Source of the DNA: VAUL01 sp964603155
GTDB taxonomy: Bacteria > Desulfobacterota > Desulfuromonadia > Desulfuromonadales > BM103
DNA: 64,000 nucleotides
Reading direction: 5' to 3'
NCBI GenBank assembly: GCA_964603155.1
Contig: CAZRTZ010000001.1
Location: forward strand, 124,001 to 188,000
In this document: one piece after another, positions 1 to 7,893 of the stretch
Position numbering within the stretch: the stretch's first letter is position 1
How the letters are laid out: each line of letters begins with the position of its first letter
Translations under genes and position numbers: made by a program
Notes under the pieces: generated by a model
Database searches by the model: none
What the model was told of the DNA's origin: nothing
The model's input: the letters and a program-made list of their open reading frames with translations, nothing else

Positions 1-479
1 TCGGTGACGGCGAGAATGTCGTCGCGGGTACGGCCACCCATCAGCAGGCGTACGTGCTGCCCCCTGGCAATCAGCGCCTCGGCGAGCATGAACAGCGGCA
101 CCAGGCCGATACCGCCGCCGACCAACAACTTGGCGCAGTCGTTGTCGCTGAGGATGAAACCATTGCCGAGCGGTCCGAGCAACTCGACCCGGTCGCCGGC
201 GTGCAATTCGCTCATGATCCGCGTCCCTTGCCCCACAATCTTGTAAAGGATCTCCATGTACTCGCGCGGCGGCAGGCCGGCGCACTCCGCAGGGAGACAG
301 CCGGTACGGAAGATCCCGAAAGGCCGGCGCAGCATAGTCGGCAGCGCCTGCTCCGGGCGCAGCATGACGAACTGGCCGGGGCTGGACGAGGCCGCAAAGC
401 CGGGGGCCAGGATGCGCATTCGCCAGTAGCCTGGTGAGATCTCCAGATTGGACAGGATAATGGTCTGGTAGTTTTTCAT
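1..479 (-). CDS. pyrK: Dihydroorotate dehydrogenase electron-transfer subunit, partial
   Basis: Probable PyrK, the FAD/[2Fe-2S] subunit that carries electrons from class 1B dihydroorotate dehydrogenase (PyrD) to NAD+ in pyrimidine synthesis. About 159 N-terminal residues are visible; the gene runs off the left edge. The ferredoxin-reductase-like barrel begins at MKNYQTIILSN, the FAD-binding stretch contains RRPFGIF, and the NAD-binding half opens with LVGGGIGLVPL. The ATG at 479 has AGGTG about five bases upstream. The cysteines that would bind the iron-sulfur cluster lie outside the window, so a related flavin oxidoreductase subunit (SudB/NfnA type) is not excluded. rimI lies upstream on the same strand. 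Confidence 0.75.
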   Translation of the reverse strand, partial: MKNYQTIILSNLEISPGYWRMRILAPGFAASSSPGQFVMLRPEQALPTMLRRPFGIFRTGCLPAECAGLPPREYMEILYKIVGQGTRIMSELHAGDRVELLGPLGNGFILSDNDCAKLLVGGGIGLVPLFMLAEALIARGQHVRLLMGGRTRDDILAVT

Positions 480-527
480 CTACACCTCATTGGTGGCGCC
501 GGGAGGCGCCGTTGGGTAATTAAATTT

Positions 528-607
528 GTTGAGTGGTTGAGTGGTTGAACTGCTGAGTCGTTCTATCCTGAATGACTTAACCCCTCAACGACTCAACCAT
601 TCAACCG
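528..607. repeat. GTTGAGTG-type repeat with inverted right arm, at the rimI stop
   Basis: Two perfect copies of the 8-base unit GTTGAGTG start at 528 and are followed by degenerate copies. After a short spacer the complementary pattern appears (CAACGACTCAACC, then CATTCAACCG), so the element can fold back on itself. The rimI stop codon (601-603) lies inside the right arm. The same family recurs between rpoZ and gmk at 6278. Confidence 0.75.
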
Positions 608-1077
608 TTCTTCAGGCACATCACCAGCGCATCCTCACCGTCGGCATAATATCCGTTTCTGCGGCCGACGACCACGAAACCGAAACGCTGATACAAAGCG
701 ATGGCCGGAGCGTTGCCAACCCGCACCTCCAGCCAGGCAGAATCGAAACCGCTGTCCCGGCATTGCTCCAGCATATGGTCCAGCAGGCTGACGGCCACTC
801 CCTGGCGGCGGAAGGCCGGAGCGGTGGCCACGTTCTGAATCTGCACTTCACCGGCAATCAGCCACCAGCAGAGGAAACCGGCCAGTTGACCGTCACGCCA
901 GCACAAGTCGATACGCGAACAGGGGTTTTCAAACTCCGCGACGAAGTGCTCTGAGGTCCAGGGCGAAGCTTCGGCGGCACATTCCAGTGCATGAACCAGG
1001 TGAAGATCATCAGCCGTCATCGGTCGGAGGACTTCCGCGCCGCTCACCGGCTGATCACAAAGCTCCTCACTCCTCAC
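601..1077 (-). CDS. rimI: Ribosomal-protein-alanine N-acetyltransferase
   Basis: GNAT-family acetyltransferase of the RimI type, expected to acetylate the N-terminal alanine of ribosomal protein S18. The acetyl-CoA-binding core shows QNVATAPAFRRQGVA, followed by LEVRVGNAPAIALYQRFGF, both typical of RimI. The longest frame (158 aa) starts at a GTG at 1077 that lies inside a GTGAGGAGT repeat. An ATG at 1020, giving 139 aa and starting MTADDLHLV, fits the usual RimI N-terminus better but has no clear Shine-Dalgarno sequence. The gene is followed by pyrK and is divergent from purM. Function is well supported by the motifs; the start is uncertain. Confidence 0.85.
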   Translation of the reverse strand: MRSEELCDQPVSGAEVLRPMTADDLHLVHALECAAEASPWTSEHFVAEFENPCSRIDLCWRDGQLAGFLCWWLIAGEVQIQNVATAPAFRRQGVAVSLLDHMLEQCRDSGFDSAWLEVRVGNAPAIALYQRFGFVVVGRRNGYYADGEDALVMCLKNG

Positions 1078-1112
1078 GCCTTACTCCTCACGCTTGCGGG
1101 TCACGAGACACG
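1066..1112. repeat. ACTCCTCAC-type degenerate tandem repeat
   Basis: Runs of CTCCTCAC, CTCCTCACGC and ACTCCTCACGC overlap the 5' end of rimI. On the minus strand this reads GTGAGGAGTGAGGAG and supplies a possible GTG start. The family recurs at 28698-28730 and 53124-53144. Confidence 0.6.
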
Positions 1113-1177
1113 CACAGAATCATAGGTTACGCCTCCTGCCGAGTAAAGGCGAAAGATGGCCTGGTGAACAAGCCGCG

Positions 1178-1205
1178 TTGACAACTTCGACGCGGGTGTT
1201 TTATT
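1178..1205 (+). promoter_or_regulatory. Sigma-70-type promoter of purMN
   Basis: A perfect -35 TTGACA (1178-1183) is followed after 16 bases by TTTATT (1200-1205, four of six matches to TATAAT). Transcription would begin near 1212. That places the GTG at 1210 upstream of the message and supports the TTG at 1237 as the purM start. Confidence 0.5.
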
Positions 1206-1236
1206 AAGGGTGTCCACCAGAAAGAGGAGTATCGAC

Positions 1237-2286
1237 TTGACCGACAAACAGAGCATGACCTACAAAGCCGCCGGTGTCGACATCGAGGCCGGCAACCGTT
1301 TCGTTGACCTGATCCGTCCGCTGGTCAAAAGCACCACCCGCCCTGAAGTTCTCACCGATATCGGCGGGTTTGGCGGTCTGTTTTCCCTGAACACCCGCAA
1401 GTACCAGGACCCGGTGCTGGTTTCATCCACCGACGGCGTCGGCACCAAGCTCAAACTGGCTTTCCAGTTGGACCGCCACGATACCGTCGGCATCGATCTC
1501 GTCGCCATGTGCGTCAACGACATCATCGTTCAGGGCGCGGAGCCACTCTTCTTCCTGGATTATTTCGCCACCGGCGCCCTGGCCCCGGAAAAAGCTGCCG
1601 AAGTCGTCAAGGGGATTGCCGCCGGATGCCGGATGGCCGGTTGCGCCCTGATCGGCGGTGAGACTGCCGAATTACCGGGTTTCTATGCCCCCGGCGAATA
1701 TGATCTGGCCGGCTTTACCGTCGGCGTGGTCGATCGCAGCGCCATCATCGACGGATCCTCGATTCAGGTCGGCGAGGCCCTGATTGGCATCGCTTCCAGC
1801 GGTTTGCATTCCAACGGCTACTCCCTGGCCCGCAAAATCGTGGCCGAGCGTCTGGGCGGCGATCTCCGGTCGGTGCATCCCGTCCTCGGCAAGCCTCTTG
1901 GCGAAGCACTTCTGGAGCCGACCCGCATCTATGTCAAGCCGTTACTCAACCTGCTGCGCGATTTCACCATCCAGGGGATGGCTCACATTACCGGCGGCGG
2001 CCTGCTGGAAAATCTGCCGCGTGTGCTGCCGCGTCACTGCAAGGCACGCATCCGCACCGAGGCCTGGCCTAAGTCACCCCTCTTTGAACTGCTGCGCGAG
2101 GCCGGCAACCTCGAGCAGCAGGAACTCTTCCGCACCTTCAACTACGGGATCGGTCTGGTTCTGGTCGTCCCCAAAGCCAGCGCCCAGGAAATCATTGACA
2201 GGCTGCATGGCTTCCAGGAACAAGCCTACCTGATCGGGGAGGTCGTCTCGCGTGAAGACGGCAGTGCCCCGATCGAACTGGTTTGA
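1237..2286 (+). CDS. purM: Phosphoribosylformylglycinamidine cyclo-ligase (AIR synthetase)
   Basis: PurM closes the imidazole ring of 5-aminoimidazole ribotide with ATP, the fifth step of purine synthesis. The protein is 349 aa from the chosen start, the usual length. Family hallmarks are YKAAGVDIEAGN near the N-terminus, DGVGTKLKLA, GGETAELPGFY, and AHITGGGLLENLPRVLP in the C-terminal domain. The start is taken as TTG at 1237, because AGGAG lies seven bases upstream and a promoter ends just before it. A GTG at 1210 gives a longer frame without support, and an ATG at 1255 lacks a ribosome site. purN follows within 15 bases. Confidence 0.95.
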   Translation: MTDKQSMTYKAAGVDIEAGNRFVDLIRPLVKSTTRPEVLTDIGGFGGLFSLNTRKYQDPVLVSSTDGVGTKLKLAFQLDRHDTVGIDLVAMCVNDIIVQGAEPLFFLDYFATGALAPEKAAEVVKGIAAGCRMAGCALIGGETAELPGFYAPGEYDLAGFTVGVVDRSAIIDGSSIQVGEALIGIASSGLHSNGYSLARKIVAERLGGDLRSVHPVLGKPLGEALLEPTRIYVKPLLNLLRDFTIQGMAHITGGGLLENLPRVLPRHCKARIRTEAWPKSPLFELLREAGNLEQQELFRTFNYGIGLVLVVPKASAQEIIDRLHGFQEQAYLIGEVVSREDGSAPIELV

Positions 2287-2300
2287 AACGGAAGACAGCC

Positions 2301-2963
2301 ATGTCCCAGCGAATGCGGCTCGGCATACTCGCCTCCGGAGGCGGCACCAATCTGCAGGCCATCATCGACCGCTGTCAGAGCGAGAGTTACCCTGCCGAAA
2401 TCGTTATCGTCATCGCCAACAATCCTGATGCCGGCGCTTTGGAACGGGCGAGAAAGGCGGGGATTAACGCCGTCTGCATCAATCATCGTGATTTTTCCGG
2501 GCGGGAAGCCTTCGATGCCGCATTGGTCACTGCCTTGCGTGAAGCCGGTGTCGAACTGGTAGTGCTGGCCGGTTTTATGCGCATCATCACCCAGGTTCTG
2601 CTCGATGCCTTCCCGCTGAAGATCATCAATATCCACCCTGCCCTGCTCCCGGCTTTCCCCGGTCTGCATGTTCAACAGCAGGCCATCGACTACGGTGCTC
2701 GCTTTTCAGGTTGCACCGTGCACTTCGTGGACGGCGGCGTCGACACCGGCCCGATCATCATTCAGGCCGTGGTCCCGATTTTCCCCGGTGACAGTGCCGA
2801 CACCCTTGCCGCACGCATCCTGATCGAGGAACACCGGATCTATCCGCGTGCTATCGAGTTGCTTGCCGAAGGTCGGATCAAAGTCGAGGGTCGCCACGTC
2901 TCCATTCACCCCTCAGCACCGGACCTGAACGGGTCGATGGTCAATCCGCCGCTGAACGGATAA
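2301..2963 (+). CDS. purN: Phosphoribosylglycinamide formyltransferase
   Basis: PurN transfers a formyl group from 10-formyl-tetrahydrofolate to GAR, step three of purine synthesis. The 220-aa protein starts MSQRMRLGILASGGGTNLQ, the phosphate-binding loop of the family. The catalytic motif is seen in NIHPALLPAFPG (Asn and His), and the catalytic Asp in VDTGPIIIQ. The ATG at 2301 has GGAAG six bases upstream; an in-frame TTG at 2283 overlapping the purM stop is possible but lacks such a site. Cotranscribed with purM. Confidence 0.95.
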   Translation: MSQRMRLGILASGGGTNLQAIIDRCQSESYPAEIVIVIANNPDAGALERARKAGINAVCINHRDFSGREAFDAALVTALREAGVELVVLAGFMRIITQVLLDAFPLKIINIHPALLPAFPGLHVQQQAIDYGARFSGCTVHFVDGGVDTGPIIIQAVVPIFPGDSADTLAARILIEEHRIYPRAIELLAEGRIKVEGRHVSIHPSAPDLNGSMVNPPLNG

Positions 2964-3054
2964 GTACTTTGAGCTGGGGACGTGATTTTTCCCCTTGCAC
3001 GCCACTAGGCATTATGCTAAAAAGCGCTGTTCATTTGACCCGGAGGTAGCCATC

Positions 3055-3246
3055 ATGGCCAATGTATGTGATGTTTGTGGAAAAGGACCTATGTCTGGCT
3101 GCAATGTCAGCCATGCCAATAACAAGACCAAGAAGGTTTTCAAACCGAACCTGCAGAAAGTGCGGGCCATCGACAACGGCAGCGTGCGCAACGTCAAAGT
3201 CTGCACCCGCTGCATCCGTTCCGGCGCGGTCAAGAAAGCCAGCTGA
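3055..3246 (+). CDS. rpmB: 50S ribosomal protein L28, zinc-binding form
   Basis: Ribosomal protein L28, 63 aa, a component of the large ribosomal subunit. Cys5/Cys8 (VCDVC) and Cys50/Cys53 (CTRC) form the paired CxxC zinc ribbon of the C+ type. GGAGG at 3042-3046 sits eight bases before the ATG. It stands alone: 91 bases separate it from purN and a strong terminator follows immediately. No convincing promoter was identified in the upstream gap. Confidence 0.97.
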   Translation: MANVCDVCGKGPMSGCNVSHANNKTKKVFKPNLQKVRAIDNGSVRNVKVCTRCIRSGAVKKAS

Positions 3247-3261
3247 TTCAGCTCCAGTTGT

Positions 3262-3299
3262 ACGCAAAAAAGGCGACCTCGCGGTCGCCTTTTTTGCGT
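3262..3299. terminator. Bidirectional intrinsic terminator between rpmB and ridA
   Basis: A perfect 17-bp stem with a 4-base TCGC loop. The GC core GGCGACC/GGTCGCC is flanked by six A and six T, so it terminates in both directions. It lies 15 bases after the rpmB stop and downstream of convergent ridA. Confidence 0.95.
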
Positions 3300-3306
3300 T
3301 TGCGTG

Positions 3307-3335
3307 GCAGGGGCAAACAACATACGCCCCCGCTG
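3307..3335. repeat. Degenerate GTAGGGGC...GCCCCTAC palindrome
   Basis: CAGGGGC and a later GCCCCCG form an imperfect inverted repeat just after the ridA stop. It resembles the clearer copies at 30712-30760 and 30780-30825. The assignment to the same family is tentative. Confidence 0.35.
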
Positions 3336-3338
3336 CAT

Positions 3339-3725
3339 TCAAGATTTTAGCGCTATCCCCTCGATCTCGACCTTCGCCCCCTTCGGCAGGGCCGCAACCT
3401 GCACGGTGGCCCGGGCCGGAGGAATCGCTTCACTGAAACACTCACCGTAAATGGCATTGACTACAGCGAAATCGTTCAGGTCAGTCAAAAAAATTGTGGT
3501 CTTGACCAGGGCGGTGAAATCGAGGCCGGCCGCCTGCAAAACGGCACGGAGATTGGCCAGAACCTGCCGGGTCTGGGCCTCGATTCCACCCTCAACAAGG
3601 ACGCCGGTTGCCGGGTCAAGCGGAATCTGCCCGGAGAGGAACAGCAGACCGCCGGCCTGAATGGCTTGCGAATAAGGACCGATGGCAGCGGGAGCACTGG
3701 TCGTTTCTATCTTTTTTTTAGACAT
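3339..3725 (-). CDS. ridA: 2-iminobutanoate/2-iminopropanoate deaminase
   Basis: RidA-family enzyme (YjgF/YER057c/UK114) that hydrolyses reactive enamines and imines released by PLP enzymes. At 128 aa it has the normal length. GPYSQAI near residue 16, Arg105 in PPARATVQV and Glu120 in KVEIEGIA match the active site of the deaminase subgroup. It is the last gene of the yicC-gmk-rpoZ-rel-ridA block, separated from rel by a 73-base spacer holding a CCCC-rich repeat, and ends at the shared terminator with rpmB. Confidence 0.92.
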   Translation of the reverse strand: MSKKKIETTSAPAAIGPYSQAIQAGGLLFLSGQIPLDPATGVLVEGGIEAQTRQVLANLRAVLQAAGLDFTALVKTTIFLTDLNDFAVVNAIYGECFSEAIPPARATVQVAALPKGAKVEIEGIALKS

Positions 3726-3740
3726 GTCATCTCCTTTCGA

Positions 3741-3822
3741 TCTGGGTCTAGGGGACTGGGGGCCAGGGACAAAACCTCAGATAGCGAGTTGTCAGCCTCT
3801 AGTCCCCTACCCCACCCCCCTG
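3741..3822. repeat. CTAGGGGACTGGGG-type degenerate repeat at the rel stop
   Basis: Words such as CTAGGGGACTGGGGGCCAGG and CTAGTCCCCTACCCC lie in opposite orientation on either side of a short spacer. The right part encodes the final rel residues GGGVGD and its TAG stop. A related stretch occurs inside rmlB at 30288-30319. Confidence 0.6.
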
Positions 3823-5961
3823 CCTGATCCTTTCAACTCTCTGCACCCCCTTAAGCTTGCGGATGGCATCGATGACCTGGTTCAGGTGAGTGAGATCGTT
3901 AACGTTCAATTCGAAGGTATTCACGGCGCGCCCGTCACCGGTTCCGTAGGCGCTGGCCCGGGCGATATTGGCTTCGGCCTTGGTGATCGCCGCGGTCATT
4001 GCGGCGAGAATCCCCTTGACATCATCGCAGTAGACCCGAACCTTGACGCTGTGCACCGCCTTCTGCGAAAGGTCCCACGAAACCTCTATGCATCGGCCTG
4101 GGTCGGTCTCCAGGACCCTTGGGCAGTCGGTGTTGTGAACCGTTACCCCGTGCCCCCGCGAGATGAAGCCGACCACCTTGTCGCCGGGTAGCGGGTTGCA
4201 ACATTTGGCGAAGCGCACCAGGATATCGTCGAGTCCCTGTACCCGAATGCCGCCGCTCGGCCGACGACGGACCTTGTTGAGCACCTCTTCAATGCGACTG
4301 GTCTTGACCGGTTCGCCCTTGGCCCGATCGGGGAGGAGGCGGCTGATGACCTGGCCGGTCGTCACCTTGCCGTAACCGAGTGCCGCGAGCAGGTCATCGG
4401 TCGATTTGAAGCTCAGTTCATTGAGCACCTTGGCCATCGTCTCCAGGGCCAGGGCGCGGTTGTAGGCGACGCCGTATTTGCGCAGTTCTTTTTCAAGAAT
4501 CTCCCGCCCCAGCTCGACACTCTTCTGCCGCTCCTGATCCTTGACCCAGTGGCGGATGCGATTGCGCGCCTTGGAAGTCTTGACGAACTTGAGCCAGTCC
4601 TTGCTCGGCACCTGATTCAGGGACGTGACAATCTCAACGATATCGCCATTTTTCAACGGCGTCTTGAGCGGAACCAGCTTGCCGTTGACCTTGGCGCCGC
4701 TGCAGCGATGACCGAGGTCGGAGTGAATACTGTAGGCGAAGTCCACCGGGGAGCTGTCACGGGGCAGTTCGTGAACATCACCGCGCGGCGTGAAGACATA
4801 AACCTCTTCAGGGAAGAGATCTATCTTCACCGAGGACATGAACTCGCGGGAGTCCTTGAGTTCTTTTTGCCACTCCATGAGCTGGCGCAACCAGCCGAAG
4901 CGATGCTCCTCGGAACGGGCACCACCGCCCCCCTCCTTGTATTTCCAGTGGGCGGCGATCCCCTCCTCGGCAATTCGGTGCATCTCTTCCGTACGAATCT
5001 GAATCTCCATGCGCTGTCCGCCGGGGCCCATGACCGTTGTATGCAGAGACTGGTACATGTTGGCCTTGGGCATGGCGATGTAGTCCTTGAACCGCCCCGG
5101 AATAGGCCGCCACGCGGAATGAATGATGCCGAGCATCGCGTAGCAGTCGCGGACCGATGGGACGACAATACGGAACGCGATCAGATCGTGGAGTTGGTCG
5201 AAGTCGATCCCCTGTTTTTGTAACTTGTTGTAAATCGAGTAAAGATGCTTGATGCGACCCTGCACCTTGCCGTCAATACCGTGCTGCGTCAGAATTTCCT
5301 GCAGTTTTTGCCGGACCTCATCGATATAGTGGCCGCGTTCTTTGGTGTGACGGGCGACCTGACGCTCCATCTCGGTGTAAATGCCCGGCTCCAGGGTGGC
5401 GAAGGAAAGATCCTCGAGCTCACTCTTGATCCAGCTGATCCCCAGTCGATTGGCCAGCGGGGCATAAATATCGAGGGTTTCCTGGGCGATGCGAAGTTGG
5501 CGGTCAGGCGCCTGGAATTTCAGGGTGCGCATGTTGTGCAGACGATCGGCCAACTTGACCAGAATCACGCGAATATCACGTGCCATCGCCAGCAGCATCT
5601 TGCGGAAGCTCTCCGCCTGGCGCTGCTCGCTGGTGCGGAAGGTCATGCGCCCGAGCTTGCTGACGCCATCGACCATTTCTGCCACGTCATTGCCGAATTC
5701 AGTGTGCAGCTGCTCGATGGTTGTCCCGGTATCTTCGAGGGTGTCGTGGAGGAGTCCGGTCACCAGACTGTCGACGTCAAGGTGCAGACGCGCCAGAATC
5801 TGCGCGACCTCGACCAGGTGATTCAAATAGGGCTCACCGGAAAGGCGCTTTTCGCCGTCATGGGCACGGGCAGCGAAAGCATAGGCACGGCGCAGCTTGT
5901 CGAGGCCGTCGCCGTCTATCTTCCCTTGCAGGGAGGCGAGAAGCTGATCAAAAGCGGTCAT
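3799..5961 (-). CDS. rel: Bifunctional (p)ppGpp synthetase/hydrolase
   Basis: RelA/SpoT homologue of 720 aa that makes and breaks the stringent-response alarmone. Domains in order: HD hydrolase (about residues 25-155, with HDTLED at 72-77); synthetase (about 225-340, with GRFKDYIAMPKANMYQSLH near 289); TGS (about 387-447); a helical/zinc-finger-like region; and a C-terminal ACT domain (about 645-715). The synthetase carries RxKD (R290-D293) rather than the ExDD of monofunctional RelA, which points to a bifunctional enzyme. The last residues GGGVGD are encoded by a repeat and are not typical of the family. It lies downstream of rpoZ and gmk, a conserved order. Confidence 0.95.
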   Translation of the reverse strand: MTAFDQLLASLQGKIDGDGLDKLRRAYAFAARAHDGEKRLSGEPYLNHLVEVAQILARLHLDVDSLVTGLLHDTLEDTGTTIEQLHTEFGNDVAEMVDGVSKLGRMTFRTSEQRQAESFRKMLLAMARDIRVILVKLADRLHNMRTLKFQAPDRQLRIAQETLDIYAPLANRLGISWIKSELEDLSFATLEPGIYTEMERQVARHTKERGHYIDEVRQKLQEILTQHGIDGKVQGRIKHLYSIYNKLQKQGIDFDQLHDLIAFRIVVPSVRDCYAMLGIIHSAWRPIPGRFKDYIAMPKANMYQSLHTTVMGPGGQRMEIQIRTEEMHRIAEEGIAAHWKYKEGGGGARSEEHRFGWLRQLMEWQKELKDSREFMSSVKIDLFPEEVYVFTPRGDVHELPRDSSPVDFAYSIHSDLGHRCSGAKVNGKLVPLKTPLKNGDIVEIVTSLNQVPSKDWLKFVKTSKARNRIRHWVKDQERQKSVELGREILEKELRKYGVAYNRALALETMAKVLNELSFKSTDDLLAALGYGKVTTGQVISRLLPDRAKGEPVKTSRIEEVLNKVRRRPSGGIRVQGLDDILVRFAKCCNPLPGDKVVGFISRGHGVTVHNTDCPRVLETDPGRCIEVSWDLSQKAVHSVKVRVYCDDVKGILAAMTAAITKAEANIARASAYGTGDGRAVNTFELNVNDLTHLNQVIDAIRKLKGVQRVERIRQGGGVGD

Positions 5962-6056
5962 GGTGTCTCATGGACCACATGGCAATGCCGACTCCATCCA
6001 TGAGAGCCGGCATTGTTAGGTTTGCCGGGGCAAAACAACCCCGTTGCCAGAATATC

Positions 6057-6266
6057 CTAGCGCGACTGGCGCGACGGCAGTTCGTATTCAACCTTGCCGG
6101 CGGCAATCTCACGCAGGGAGAGAACGACCTTGCGGTTGCCGGCCTTGTTGTCGATCAGCGGTTGGGCGCCCTTGAACAGCTGCTTGGTGCGCTTGGAAGC
6201 GACCATGACCAGCAGAAAACGATTCGGAACTTGGTGCAGACAATCTTCTACGGTTATGCGGGCCAT
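6057..6266 (-). CDS. rpoZ: RNA polymerase omega subunit
   Basis: Omega subunit, 69 aa, which helps assembly of RNA polymerase and in E. coli forms part of a ppGpp site. MARITVEDCL and NRFLLVMVASKRTKQL are the family signature. GGAG lies six bases before the ATG. Located between gmk and rel as in most proteobacteria. The 134-base spacer upstream is filled by a GTTGAGTG tandem repeat, which would form part of the leader if transcription comes from gmk. Confidence 0.96.
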   Translation of the reverse strand: MARITVEDCLHQVPNRFLLVMVASKRTKQLFKGAQPLIDNKAGNRKVVLSLREIAAGKVEYELPSRQSR

Positions 6267-6277
6267 TGATTACTCCA

Positions 6278-6372
6278 GTTGAGTGGTTGAGTGGTTGAGT
6301 GGTTGAGTGGTTGAGTGGTTGAGTGGTCGTGGCTGGTCGACTTGACGACTCAACTACTGAACAACTCAACAG
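6278..6372. repeat. Six-copy GTTGAGTG tandem array with inverted arm
   Basis: Six perfect head-to-tail copies of the 8-base unit GTTGAGTG run from 6278 to 6325. A short spacer and a complementary degenerate arm follow (CGACTCAACTACTGAAC, then ACTCAACAG to 6372). The element fills most of the gmk-rpoZ spacer and could form a long hairpin in the transcript just upstream of the rpoZ ribosome site. Confidence 0.9.
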
Positions 6373-6401
6373 CTTAGTACAATAACGTGCAACGATCAGG
6401 A

Positions 6402-7025
6402 TTACAACCCAAATTCTTCCGGAAGAGTGTCGATCACCCGGCTCTTGCGCACCTTCTCGGCCACCATGATGGCCTGAACCGTGGCGACGGCTCGAGGCAA
6501 CTCGTCATTGACCACGATGTAATCAAATCCGCTCGCTGCACCAATCTCGCCGACCGCGTTGCGCATGCGCCGTTCAATCACTTCGGGACTGTCGGTATTG
6601 CGTCCCGCGAGACGCTGGCGCAACTCGGCCATCCCGGGGGGGAGGATGAAGATAAAGACGCCGTCGACGCCGCTGGCACGCAGTTGCGCGGCCCCCTGCA
6701 CGTCGATATCGAGCAGGATATCGTGACCTTCGTCGCTGGTCTGCTCCAGAGTTGCTTTCGCCGTGCCGTAGCAGTTGCCGTGTACCTCCGCCCATTCGGC
6801 GAATTCACCTGAAGCAACCATTTGCCGGAATCGTTCCGACGAGACAAAGTGATAATCGACGCCGTCCCGCTCGCCGGAGCGCATCGCCCGGGTGGTATAG
6901 GAGACCGACTGGTGCAGGTCGGGGCGATGAACCAGAAGTGCACGCGAAATCGAGGTTTTGCCGGCACCGGACGGCGCCGACATGACGAAAAGAATCCCTC
7001 TGCCCTGCTTGGAGTTACTCGACAT
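6402..7025 (-). CDS. gmk: Guanylate kinase
   Basis: Converts GMP to GDP with ATP. The 207-aa protein shows the P-loop SAPSGAGKTS (residues 16-25), SYTTRAMRSGERDGVDYHFV for GMP binding, and GNCYGT. Its first 11 bases overlap the end of yicC. Many relatives have a remA/DUF370 gene between yicC and gmk; here there is none. Confidence 0.96.
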   Translation of the reverse strand: MSSNSKQGRGILFVMSAPSGAGKTSISRALLVHRPDLHQSVSYTTRAMRSGERDGVDYHFVSSERFRQMVASGEFAEWAEVHGNCYGTAKATLEQTSDEGHDILLDIDVQGAAQLRASGVDGVFIFILPPGMAELRQRLAGRNTDSPEVIERRMRNAVGEIGAASGFDYIVVNDELPRAVATVQAIMVAEKVRKSRVIDTLPEEFGL

Positions 7026-7893
7026 TCTGTACCTGCTCCCGGATTTTTTCCAGTTCCGCCTTCAGAGCGACAACCACCCTGGTCAGGTCGGCATCGTTGG
7101 ACTTGGAGCCCATGGTGTTGACCTCGCGATTGAGCTCCTGCACCAGGAAATCCATGCGCCGCCCCACCGGTTCGGCATCGTTGAACAGGCTGCGGAACTG
7201 ATCGAGATGACTACGAAAACGGGAAAGCTCCTCGCTGATGTCGCAGCGATCGGCAAACAGCGCCAGCTCCTGCGCAACCCGCTGCGGGTCATATTCCAGG
7301 TTCGGCTGCAGGCGGTTCAGCCTTTCAAGCAGCTTCCCCTGCCACTCCCGGGGGATAGCGGGGGCCCGACGTTCGATCTCGGCAAGCAGAGCCCCCAACT
7401 GAATCAATCGTTCGTCAAGATCCCGCGTGGTTGCCTCCCCTTCGGTCCGGCGCATGGCGGAAACCTGCTCCAGGGCGCGTCCCAGGGCCAGCTGCAGGAT
7501 GTCGCGTACTCCTTCACTGCTGCTTTCCGCCTCGCGCAGCTGCACCACATCCTTCTGGGCGACGATCATCTCCAGCGTAACGCCACCCGAAAGGCCGAGT
7601 TCGTTGCGCAAATGGGTAAACAGCTGATTATAGGCTTGAGCCAGCGGCTGGTTGACCGTCGGTACAACCACCGATTCGTCAGCCTGGCCGAGGTTGACGT
7701 AAACATCGATCTTGCCGCGGCGCAACACCTGGCCGACCTGGCGGCGCACCTCATTCTCCAGCGCCAGAAGGGTGCGCGGTAGCTTGACGGTGATATCGTT
7801 ATAGCGATGGTTGACGGTCTTGATCTCGACGGACAGCGTCAGATGATCGACCTGCGCCTCCCCTTTTCCGTAACCGGTCATGCTGTGGATCAT
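7015..7893 (-). CDS. yicC: YicC-family endoribonuclease
   Basis: YicC-type protein (YicC N-terminal domain plus DUF1732), reported as an endoribonuclease in E. coli and B. subtilis. The ATG at 7893 begins MIHSMTGYGKG, the invariant family N-terminus, with GAGAGG about eight bases upstream; the reading frame extends 39 codons further but without family similarity. Length is 292 aa, as expected, and the C-terminus EKIREQVQNVE is also typical. First gene of the block with gmk, rpoZ, rel and ridA. No convincing promoter was found in the 150 bases upstream. Confidence 0.92.
   Translation of the reverse strand: MIHSMTGYGKGEAQVDHLTLSVEIKTVNHRYNDITVKLPRTLLALENEVRRQVGQVLRRGKIDVYVNLGQADESVVVPTVNQPLAQAYNQLFTHLRNELGLSGGVTLEMIVAQKDVVQLREAESSSEGVRDILQLALGRALEQVSAMRRTEGEATTRDLDERLIQLGALLAEIERRAPAIPREWQGKLLERLNRLQPNLEYDPQRVAQELALFADRCDISEELSRFRSHLDQFRSLFNDAEPVGRRMDFLVQELNREVNTMGSKSNDADLTRVVVALKAELEKIREQVQNVE

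Noticed and set aside
1105..1177. Purine riboswitch or other leader upstream of purM
   Set aside because: The sequence lies upstream of the promoter and shows no conserved aptamer core.
1210..1236. GTG at 1210 as the purM start
   Set aside because: It falls on or before the predicted transcription start and lacks a ribosome site; the TTG at 1237 has AGGAG at good spacing.
2995..3023. Promoter for rpmB (TTGCAC, then TATGCT or TAAAAA)
   Set aside because: Spacing or match is poor in each combination, and no sigma-54 pattern fits. A purN read-through is equally likely.
6278..6325. Possible CRISPR-like or minisatellite array
   Set aside because: Units are 8 bases and directly adjacent with no spacers, and no cas gene is present. 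It is a simple tandem repeat.
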